From: Betaproteobacteria bacterium | GTDB lineage: Bacteria > Pseudomonadota > Gammaproteobacteria > Burkholderiales > SG8-39 | Length of the DNA stretch: 7,505 nt | Direction: 5' to 3' | Assembly (NCBI GenBank): GCA_029858545.1 | Contig: JAOUFA010000171.1 | Coordinates: 1 to 7,505 of the forward strand | Shown: in pieces, positions 1 through 4,785 of the stretch | Layout: each line of letters starts with the position of its first letter | Numbering within the stretch: the stretch's first letter is position 1 | The notes under the pieces: model-generated | The model's database searches: none | What the model was told of the DNA's origin: nothing | Seen by the model: the letters and a program-made list of their open reading frames with translations, nothing else | Program-made: the position numbers and the translations under genes

Positions 1-467
1 GTGGACTGCCCGGGGTCGAGTACGTCCAACTCGACGCGCTGTGGGCGCGCCGGCTGGCCGCACTCGCGGCATTGGCCAGATGGAGCCTTGCGTTGCTCGC
101 GACACTGCTTTCCCTCGGTTTGATCGCAATTACCTTCAACACCATCAGGCTGCAGGTCCTGACACAAAGGGACGAGATCGTGGTGGCCAAGCTAATCGGC
201 GCCACGGACGTTTACGTGCGTAGGCCATTCCTGTATCTCGGTCTGATCCAGGGACTCGCCGGAGGAGTCTTGGCCTTGGCGATTGTCGGGGGCGGACTGG
301 GTCTGCTCGGGGGCGAGGTGAGGTCGCTTGCCTCAAGCTACGGTTCGAGCTTTGATCTGCGCTTCATTGGTCTCGGTGACGCGGTGGCGACGCTGCTGTT
401 TTCGGGAGTGCTCGGGTGGCTGGGCGCCTTACTCGCAGTAAGTAAACACTTACGAGATATATATTAA
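1..467 (+). CDS. ftsX: FtsX, cell-division ABC-type permease (3' part only)
   Basis: C-terminal part of FtsX, the integral membrane partner of the FtsE ATPase. FtsEX acts at the divisome in the inner membrane and controls septal cell-wall hydrolysis. The reading frame is open from base 3 (GLPGVEYVQLDALWARRL...), so the true start lies outside the window; an in-frame TTG at 72 is internal. About 154 codons are visible. They hold three hydrophobic segments: one at SLALLATLLSLGLIAITF, one after the RRPFLYLG turn, and one near the end at AVATLLFSGVLGWLGALL. The cytoplasmic-loop signature EIVVAKLIGATDVYVRRPF is typical of FtsX. The gene ends with TAA 92 bp before rpoH; ftsE-ftsX-rpoH is a common proteobacterial order. 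The last codons lie in an AT-rich patch unlike the rest of the gene and contain a small palindrome (438-453). Confidence 0.93.
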   Translation, partial: GLPGVEYVQLDALWARRLAALAALARWSLALLATLLSLGLIAITFNTIRLQVLTQRDEIVVAKLIGATDVYVRRPFLYLGLIQGLAGGVLALAIVGGGLGLLGGEVRSLASSYGSSFDLRFIGLGDAVATLLFSGVLGWLGALLAVSKHLRDIY

Positions 468-496
468 GAAAAGGGGTTTTCACCTTCTTTTACCCG

Positions 497-526
497 GGAA
501 CTTTTGCGAACGCTTAGCACTCTACG
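497..526 (+). promoter_or_regulatory. putative sigma-E-type promoter of rpoH, overlapping CIRCE
   Basis: GGAACTT at 497-503 is an exact match to the -35 consensus of RpoE-type ECF sigma factors. TCTA at 521-524, 17 bases further on, resembles the sigma-E -10 (TCTRA/TCnnA). This predicts a transcript start near 530 and a leader of about 30 nt. E. coli rpoH has a sigma-E-dependent promoter (P3), so the assignment is biologically reasonable. The -10 lies at the end of the left arm of the CIRCE element, so HrcA bound there should block this promoter. I could not find a convincing sigma-70 -35/-10 pair here. An AT-rich stretch at 458-467 could hold a vegetative -10, but no matching -35 is visible. 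Promoter identity is inferred from motifs only. Confidence 0.5.
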
Positions 527-540
527 CCATGGAGTGCTAA
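514..540 (+). promoter_or_regulatory. CIRCE operator (HrcA binding site) upstream of rpoH
   Basis: Perfect inverted repeat: TTAGCACTC at 514-522, a nine-base spacer TACGCCATG at 523-531, and GAGTGCTAA at 532-540. Arm sequence, arm length and spacer length all match the CIRCE consensus, the operator for the heat-shock repressor HrcA usually found before groESL, dnaK or hrcA. It sits 19 bases upstream of the rpoH ATG and overlaps the predicted -10 element. This implies that HrcA represses rpoH transcription when chaperone capacity is ample. If transcription began upstream of it, the repeat would also form a 9-bp stem in the rpoH leader. hrcA is not in the window. Confidence 0.93.
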
Positions 541-550
541 ACTTCCCGCC

Positions 551-554
551 GGAG
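551..554 (+). promoter_or_regulatory. ribosome binding site of rpoH
   Basis: GGAG at 551-554 lies five bases before the ATG at 560 and eight before a second in-frame ATG at 563. Either could be used. The second gives slightly more typical spacing, and the choice changes the protein by one residue only. Confidence 0.6.
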
Positions 555-559
555 ACCAA

Positions 560-1471
560 ATGATGAATTCGACGATGAGCCTGTCCCTTTCCGCAGCGAT
601 TCCCATGCCCGCGGCAACCGGGAGTCTGGATGCCTATATTCAGGCAGTCAGCCGCTTTCCGATGCTGAGCCTGGAGGAAGAGCAGGAACTGGCGCGCCGC
701 TACCGGCACAGCGAAGATCTCGAGGCTGCCCGCAGTCTGGTGCTCTCCCACCTGCGCCTGGTGGTCGCCGTCGCGCGCGGCTATCTCGGCTATGGGCTGC
801 CGCACGCCGACCTGATCCAGGAAGGCAACATCGGGCTGATGAAAGCCGTGAAGCGCTTCGATCCCGCGCGCGGGGTGCGCTTGGTGTCCTTCGCGATCCA
901 TTGGATCAAGGCTGAAATTCATGAATACGTTCTGCGTAACTGGCGCATCGTCAAACTTGCGACCACCAAGGCACAGAGAAAGCTGTTTTTCAATCTGCGC
1001 TCGATGAAATCGGGTCTCGCTCCGCTCGGTCAGAAAGAGATCGCACGCATCGCGGCCGAATTGAAGGTCAAGCCAGAGGAAGTCGCGGAAATGGAGACGC
1101 GGCTTTCGGGCCAGGAAGTCGCCTTCGAGGCGGATGACGACGAAGATGCCTATGCACCGGTCCACTACCTGACCGATCCCGGCGCCGAGCCTTCGACGAT
1201 CCTCGAATCGATGGAGACCGAGCGCGGGCAGGCAGCAAGGCTCGTTCAGGCGCTTGCGACGCTGGATGCGCGCAGCCGGCGCATTGTCGAGGCACGCTGG
1301 CTGCGCGAGAAGGATGCGGCAACGCTGCACGATCTTGCCGCCGAATTCAAAGTTTCGGCCGAGCGCATTCGTCAGATCGAGGCGAAAGCGATGGCCAAGA
1401 TGCGTCTCACGATGGAAGCAGGCAGCGCGGCAGTGAAGGCCCTGCCCGCGACGGCAAGGCCGGGCGCGTAA
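560..1471 (+). CDS. rpoH: RNA polymerase heat-shock sigma factor RpoH (sigma-32)
   Basis: Group 3 sigma factor directing RNA polymerase to heat-shock promoters (chaperones, proteases). The protein is 303 aa, against about 285 in E. coli; the excess is an N-terminal stretch and an Ala-rich C-terminal tail. Region 2 runs from about residue 57 to 135 and includes HLRLVVAVARGY, DLIQEGNIGLMKAVKRFD and the -10 recognition helix around FAIHWIKAEIHEYVLRNW. The RpoH box QRKLFFNLR (139-147) is diagnostic and separates it from RpoD and RpoS. Region 4, with the -35-binding helix-turn-helix, lies at about 255-282 (LHDLAAEFKVSAERIRQIEAK). The ATG at 560 has an SD (GGAG 551-554). Upstream lie a perfect CIRCE and a sigma-E-like promoter, suggesting transcriptional control by HrcA and envelope stress. 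The gene converges on the SCO gene with only 12 bp between stops. Confidence 0.97.
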   Translation: MMNSTMSLSLSAAIPMPAATGSLDAYIQAVSRFPMLSLEEEQELARRYRHSEDLEAARSLVLSHLRLVVAVARGYLGYGLPHADLIQEGNIGLMKAVKRFDPARGVRLVSFAIHWIKAEIHEYVLRNWRIVKLATTKAQRKLFFNLRSMKSGLAPLGQKEIARIAAELKVKPEEVAEMETRLSGQEVAFEADDDEDAYAPVHYLTDPGAEPSTILESMETERGQAARLVQALATLDARSRRIVEARWLREKDAATLHDLAAEFKVSAERIRQIEAKAMAKMRLTMEAGSAAVKALPATARPGA

Positions 1472-1483
1472 CGTCCGGGAATC

Positions 1484-2095
1484 CTAGCGCCCTTCGCGCA
1501 GGAGACTGCGCAGGTCATCGACCAGGTCGGTGCCAAGCCGGTTGTAGCGCACGAACAGACGCAAACGTCCCTGTGTATCGAGGACATAGACCTGCGCGCC
1601 GTGATCGACGGTGTACGAACCCGCGGCGGTTCCGGGACGTTTTTCGTAGAACACCTTGAATTCCTTGGCGGCGCGCCGCGTCGCCTCGTCATCGCCGCGC
1701 AATCCGAGGAAACGCGCATCGAAGGCGGGAACATACTGCGCGAGCACCACCGGCGTATCGCGCTCGGGATCGAGCGTGACAAATAGCACCTGGACCCGCT
1801 CGGCGTCCGTCCCGAGGCTTTTCATCGCCCGCGCAAGTTCGGCCAACGTTGTCGGACACACGTCGGGACACTGGGCGTAGCCGAAGAACAGGACCACGAG
1901 CTTGCCACGGAAATCGGGCAGACTGCGCGCGCGGCCGGTGTGATCGGTAAGCTCCAGTACGCGACCGTAATCCGCGCCAGTGATATCGGTGCCCTTGAAC
2001 CGCGGCGCTCGCTCACAGGATGACAGCGCGAGCAACGCCGCGAGCAACGCCGCGAACGGCGCCGCGCCTGCTCTAAACCGTGAGATAGTGATCAA
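1484..2095 (-). CDS. SCO1/SenC-family copper chaperone lipoprotein
   Basis: Periplasmic, membrane-anchored thioredoxin-fold protein of the SCO1/SenC/PrrC family, which delivers copper to, or reduces the cysteines of, the CuA site in oxidase subunit II. From a TTG at 2095 it is 203 aa. The N-terminus has Arg residues, an Ala/Leu core and a lipobox LSSC with the acylated Cys at residue 27. The copper ligands are present: CPDVC at 76-80 and His165 in TVDHGAQVYVLD. The start is uncertain. No ATG or GTG gives a complete signal peptide, so I chose the TTG overlapping the end of ctaB by 23 nt; no clear SD precedes it, and translational coupling to ctaB is likely. The frame stays open to 2164 but that part is out-of-frame ctaB sequence. 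A 12-bp tandem duplication encodes the Ala-Ala-Leu-Leu repeats of the signal peptide. Confidence 0.92.
   Translation of the reverse strand: MITISRFRAGAAPFAALLAALLALSSCERAPRFKGTDITGADYGRVLELTDHTGRARSLPDFRGKLVVLFFGYAQCPDVCPTTLAELARAMKSLGTDAERVQVLFVTLDPERDTPVVLAQYVPAFDARFLGLRGDDEATRRAAKEFKVFYEKRPGTAAGSYTVDHGAQVYVLDTQGRLRLFVRYNRLGTDLVDDLRSLLREGR
2029..2064. repeat. 12-bp tandem repeat in the SCO signal-peptide region
   Basis: CGAGCAACGCCG occurs twice head to tail (2029-2040 and 2041-2052), followed by a degenerate third copy CGAACGGCGCCG (2053-2064). On the minus strand it is in frame and encodes the Ala/Leu-rich hydrophobic core of the SCO lipoprotein signal peptide. Copy-number change would lengthen or shorten the core by four residues without a frameshift. 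Confidence 0.85.
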
Positions 2096-2978
2096 CCAGC
2101 AGGGCCGCGAACAACACGGCAAGGTAGAGGATCGAGTAGCGGAAGCAGCGGCGCGCCAGCGCATCGCTATAGGTCAGCAGGATTCGCACCGCATAGCCGA
2201 TATAGATGGCGCCGAGCAAGCAGGCCACGGCAAGATAGAGTCCGCCGCTCATTCTGATCGAAAAGGGCATGAGCGTCACCGCGAACAGGATCAGCGTGTA
2301 GAGCAGGACCTGGACGCGCGTGTACCGGCTGCCGTGGGTTACCGGCAGCATCGGCAGCCCGGCCCGCGCGTAATCCGCGGTTCGGTACAGCGCGAGCGAC
2401 CAGAAATGCGGTGGCGTCCAGGCGAAAATGATGAGAAACAGGACCATCGCCTCAAGTCCGACCTCGCCGGTCACCGCAGTCCATCCCAGCACCGGCGGCA
2501 TCGCGCCCGAGGCACCACCGATGACGATGTTCTGCGGCGTCGCCGGTTTCAGGATCACGGTGTACACGACCGCGTAGCCGACAAATGTCGCGAGGGTCAG
2601 CCACATCGTCAGCGCATTGACGAAATGCACCAACAGCCACAGACCGAACCCGCCGACGAGGCCGGCAAAAGCGAGCGTCTGTATCGGCGTCAGTTCACCC
2701 TGCGGCAACGGACGCCAGCGGGTGCGCTGCATCAGCGCATCGATCTTCTGCTCGACCAGGCAGTTGATCGCGGCGGCCGCGCCGGCCACCAGCGCGATTC
2801 CGGCCGTCCCCGCGAGCAGGATACGCGTCTCAACCATGCCGGGGGTCGCGAGCAGCATACCGATGACCGCCGTGAAGACGATCAGCGAGACGACGCGCGG
2901 CTTGGTCAGGGCGTAGAACGACCGTGCGCGCTGCGCGAGCGTTCTGCCGAATTCGGCGCTAAGAACCTGACTGAGCAT
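2073..2978 (-). CDS. ctaB: Heme O synthase (protoheme IX farnesyltransferase)
   Basis: Integral membrane UbiA-type prenyltransferase that adds farnesyl diphosphate to protoheme IX to make heme O, the precursor of heme A. It is 301 aa, the usual length, with many hydrophobic helices. Family signatures are visible: ALTKPRVVSLIVFTAVIG (23-40), the first substrate/Mg-binding motif NCLVEQKIDALMQRTRWRPLP with the conserved NxxxxxxxD pattern (about 72-92), YTVILKPATPQNIVIGG, WTPPHFWSLAL, and DYARAGLPMLPVTHG. The ATG at 2978 is fixed by a stop two codons upstream in the same frame; no good SD is seen. Upstream is a 107-bp non-coding gap with a possible extended -10 promoter. In related clusters ctaA (heme A synthase) normally sits just before ctaB, but it is missing here. 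The gene's end overlaps the SCO gene. Confidence 0.97.
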   Translation of the reverse strand: MLSQVLSAEFGRTLAQRARSFYALTKPRVVSLIVFTAVIGMLLATPGMVETRILLAGTAGIALVAGAAAAINCLVEQKIDALMQRTRWRPLPQGELTPIQTLAFAGLVGGFGLWLLVHFVNALTMWLTLATFVGYAVVYTVILKPATPQNIVIGGASGAMPPVLGWTAVTGEVGLEAMVLFLIIFAWTPPHFWSLALYRTADYARAGLPMLPVTHGSRYTRVQVLLYTLILFAVTLMPFSIRMSGGLYLAVACLLGAIYIGYAVRILLTYSDALARRCFRYSILYLAVLFAALLVDHYLTV

Positions 2979-3019
2979 GAGTTAGTGGGCGAGAGTCCGT
3001 ACCGGACGCGCCAATGGGT

Positions 3020-3033
3020 GCCGGCGAGCCGGC
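3020..3033. repeat. inverted repeat GCCGGC-GA-GCCGGC upstream of ctaB
   Basis: Two GCCGGC hexamers, each self-complementary, are separated by two bases just downstream of the possible ctaB -10. It could be an operator near the start site, a hairpin in the leader, or chance in GC-rich DNA. No U-tract follows on either strand, so it is not a standard intrinsic terminator. Confidence 0.5.
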
Positions 3034-3036
3034 GTG

Positions 3037-3045
3037 ATTCTAACA
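3037..3045 (-). promoter_or_regulatory. possible extended -10 promoter for ctaB-SCO
   Basis: Read on the minus strand, TGTTAGAAT is an extended -10 (TG-N-TAGAAT), with transcription expected to start near 3030, about 50 nt before the ctaB ATG. No recognisable -35 lies at the right distance, but extended -10 promoters can work without one. It is the only promoter-like signal I see in the 107-bp gap between the SCO-like gene and ctaB. The call rests on motif alone. Confidence 0.3.
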
Positions 3046-3085
3046 TGCGACCCGCGTCGGGGCGCCCGGGCGGAGGCGGCGATCA

Positions 3086-3667
3086 TCATCCGGCGCCCGA
3101 GTACTTCATCAATCGCTGCAGATCCTTGAGAATCTTGGAGGGATCCGGATCTCTGGGAAAACTCATCATCCATCGCCCCAATGGATCGATCAGGAAGAGA
3201 GAATCGACCGGCGTACCGCCGCCGGCAAAGAAGGCGCTCATTTCATTGTCTGCACGCAGCACATGGGTGCCGCTGATGGCCTCGACCAGCGGCGCGGCCG
3301 GCCAGGAATCCCCGGTCACCAGCCAGACTCGCTCTACGCGCCGCATATCATTACCCAGGGCCCTGCGTATCTGGCGCATGAAATAGAGCTTCTTCTCGCA
3401 GTACGCATCGCATCCCGCGCTATCGACGTGCAGCAAAATCCATTTGCCGCGCCACGCGGACAGCCGCGCGCGCGCGCCGTCCATGCCGACAAGCGCCACA
3501 TCGGGAAGCTCTCTGGGCTGCACCAGACTGCCGTAGTTGGTGGTCGTCCCGGGTGCCCAGTCGAACCGGTGCGCAAGCCAACCAAGCAGCAGGGGCAAGG
3601 CAAAGATGCCGGCCAGCAGGATCAGCTTGAGCCGGTTGCTTCGCAACGAATCAGGAGGACGATTCAC
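3086..3667 (-). CDS. SCO-like single-pass membrane protein with CxxxC motif, oxidase-cluster associated
   Basis: 193 aa. N-terminal membrane anchor (LKLILLAGIFALPLLLGWLAH, about 13-33) followed by a periplasmic thioredoxin-like domain. LPDVALVGMDGARARLSAWRGKWILLHV resembles the SCO/thioredoxin first strands, and CDAYC (Cys86, Cys90) has the same CxxxC spacing as the SCO copper site. The region where SCO proteins carry the third ligand (DHxxxxYVLD) reads GTPVDSLFLIDPLGRW here, with no His. It is therefore more likely a thiol-disulfide or oxidase-assembly factor than a classical copper carrier; this is inference. The GTG at 3667 overlaps the SURF1 end by 17 nt, with no obvious SD, so coupling to SURF1 is likely. 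Proteins of this kind are usually annotated as hypothetical or cytochrome oxidase assembly proteins between SURF1 and ctaA in betaproteobacteria. Confidence 0.85.
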   Translation of the reverse strand: MNRPPDSLRSNRLKLILLAGIFALPLLLGWLAHRFDWAPGTTTNYGSLVQPRELPDVALVGMDGARARLSAWRGKWILLHVDSAGCDAYCEKKLYFMRQIRRALGNDMRRVERVWLVTGDSWPAAPLVEAISGTHVLRADNEMSAFFAGGGTPVDSLFLIDPLGRWMMSFPRDPDPSKILKDLQRLMKYSGAG

Positions 3668-4388
3668 GGCGCAGGGACAGTACCAGGAACAGTATCACCG
3701 CGAGCGCGGCAAGCGAGTACCACTGCAATGCATACATCTCGTTCTTCTGCGCACCCGAATCGACACGCGGCCAATTTCGGGCGAGACCGTCATCGACCTC
3801 CGAGCGCTGCTCGATGATCAGCGGCTGCACGGCAAGGCCACTGACCGCGCGAAACTCCTCGATCCGCAGATTTTGCCAGACCTTTCCCTGCCTGCCGCCC
3901 TGCGCTGCCTCCCAGGCCTGGGGCAGCCGCTCCAGCGCAATGCCTTCGATTCGAAGCGAACCCTGCGGTGTACGGATTTCCGGAGGAACGTCGAATTTCG
4001 CCCCCACTGCGATCCAACCGCGATTGACCAGCACATGCAAGTTCCCTTCGGCGAGCCGTAACGGGGTCAGCACCTCGAAACCAAGACGTCCATTTCGGAT
4101 CTTGAATTCGAGAAATATGGTGTGTTCGGCGACAAACCTCCCCCGCGCGGCAACCTTGCGCAATGCAAAGTCCGCGCCGTCAACCGGCGTGTGCGGAAGA
4201 TCGATCGCGGGCCCGCTTTGCGCGATCTCAATTCGCTGCGCCAGCAGGCGCCTTTCTTCGGCGCGCCGGGACTGCCAGTTGCCCAGCGCCACGCCCGCTG
4301 CGCAGGCGAGCAGCGCGAGGGCAAATGCCTGCCAGGTAGGACGAAAGCTTCGGCGAAAAACGCTAGACTCCTCGTTCGTTACGCGCAT
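3651..4388 (-). CDS. SURF1-family cytochrome oxidase biogenesis protein
   Basis: Inner-membrane assembly factor for heme-copper oxidases, associated with heme a handling during subunit I maturation. It is 245 aa with the family topology of two transmembrane helices (about 19-36 and 222-239) around a large periplasmic domain. Hallmarks: GNWQSRRAEERRLL (36-49), LHVLVNRGWIAVG (117-129), VWQNLRIEEF (170-179), and the C-terminal YALQWYSLAAL (219-229). Just before that last motif the family normally has a His (HxxY, e.g. human HLQYIVTWY), but here the residues are NEMY, with Asn216 in the His position. The ATG at 4388 has no strong SD, and no better start was found. It is the first gene of a minus-strand set leading to the SCO-like gene, and it diverges from the DUF2909 gene with 63 bp between starts. 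Confidence 0.93.
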   Translation of the reverse strand: MRVTNEESSVFRRSFRPTWQAFALALLACAAGVALGNWQSRRAEERRLLAQRIEIAQSGPAIDLPHTPVDGADFALRKVAARGRFVAEHTIFLEFKIRNGRLGFEVLTPLRLAEGNLHVLVNRGWIAVGAKFDVPPEIRTPQGSLRIEGIALERLPQAWEAAQGGRQGKVWQNLRIEEFRAVSGLAVQPLIIEQRSEVDDGLARNWPRVDSGAQKNEMYALQWYSLAALAVILFLVLSLRRESSS

Positions 4389-4451
4389 CGGCTACACTAG
4401 TCGGAACTGGTACATCGCAACAGAACAGATATCCATTCTTCGCAATATAGC

Positions 4452-4646
4452 GTGCGCTACATCGTTATCGCAATCTTCGCGCTGATCGTCCTGAGCCTGG
4501 GATCGGCGCTGATATTCGTCTACCGCGATCGAGGAAACTCGATGCGCACGGTCAAGGCGCTGGCGCTGCGCGTCGGGCTGTCGATTGCGTTGTTTCTCTT
4601 TTTGATGGGCGGCTACTACTTCGGGCTGCTTCCGGATCGCCTGTAG
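4452..4646 (+). CDS. DUF2909 'twin transmembrane' small protein
   Basis: 64-aa protein with two hydrophobic helices: YIVIAIFALIVLSLGSALIF (about 3-22) and VGLSIALFLFLMGGYYFGLL (about 41-60). They are joined by a short charged loop, RDRGNSMRTVKALALR. This layout and the loop sequence match DUF2909 proteins, which sit in betaproteobacterial cytochrome oxidase clusters; their function is unknown. The start is GTG at 4452. The gene is on the opposite strand to its neighbours, starting 63 bp from the SURF1 start, so the two share a divergent control region. In that region TACACT (4393-4398) is a possible plus-strand -10 without a good -35. The gene ends 40 bp before a strong hairpin that may terminate it as well. 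Confidence 0.85.
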   Translation: MRYIVIAIFALIVLSLGSALIFVYRDRGNSMRTVKALALRVGLSIALFLFLMGGYYFGLLPDRL

Positions 4647-4678
4647 CCGGTCCCTGCCTGTCGGTCGGCGCCAGTGTC

Positions 4679-4708
4679 AAAAAAAAGCCGCGCCCCGTGG
4701 GGCGCGGC
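4679..4708 (-). terminator. intrinsic terminator of the ctaD-ctaE operon
   Basis: Perfect 10-bp GC stem: GCCGCGCCCC (4687-4696) pairs with GGGGCGCGGC (4699-4708) across a two-base gap (in practice a CGTG tetraloop on a 9-bp stem). Eight A residues at 4679-4686 on the plus strand become a U-tract right after the stem on the minus strand. This makes it a classic rho-independent terminator for ctaE, about 78 bp past its stop. In the plus direction the stem is followed only by a loosely T-rich run (CCTTGCTTCTTCT), so it could weakly terminate the DUF2909 transcript too. Confidence 0.92.
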
Positions 4709-4785
4709 AGCCTTGCTTCTTCTCCTCCACCGACGCTTATGGGGCGCCTCCTTTTTATTCGGATGCCTCCAATAAGGCCTTGCCC

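Noticed and set aside
468..492. Hairpin after ftsX (GAAAA-GGGG-TTTTC plus a T-rich run) as a terminator
   Set aside because: The stem is only five mostly A-T pairs, too weak for an intrinsic terminator.
529..540. Mini reading frame ATG-GAG-TGC-TAA within the CIRCE as a leader peptide
   Set aside because: It has no SD, and its bases are fully explained by the CIRCE spacer and right arm.
464..1330. Long open frame (288 codons) on the minus strand opposite rpoH
   Set aside because: Antisense to a clearly recognised rpoH; the translation has no family features and is a by-product of GC-rich codon use.
1496..1511. GCGCAG-GAGA-CTGCGC hairpin 25 nt after the rpoH stop as a terminator
   Set aside because: The stem is perfect but only 6 bp, no U-tract follows on either strand, and it lies within SCO coding sequence; it may still structure the rpoH mRNA end.
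1980..3386. Very long open frame (468 codons) on the plus strand
   Set aside because: It runs antisense through the start of SCO, all of ctaB and part of the SCO-like gene; the product is low-complexity, rich in Arg, Gln, His and Asp, with no recognisable domain.
4710..4785. A small gene between the terminator and ctaE
   Set aside because: GGAGG-like motifs occur on the minus strand but no start codon follows at suitable spacing; the stretch appears to be only the ctaE 3' untranslated region.
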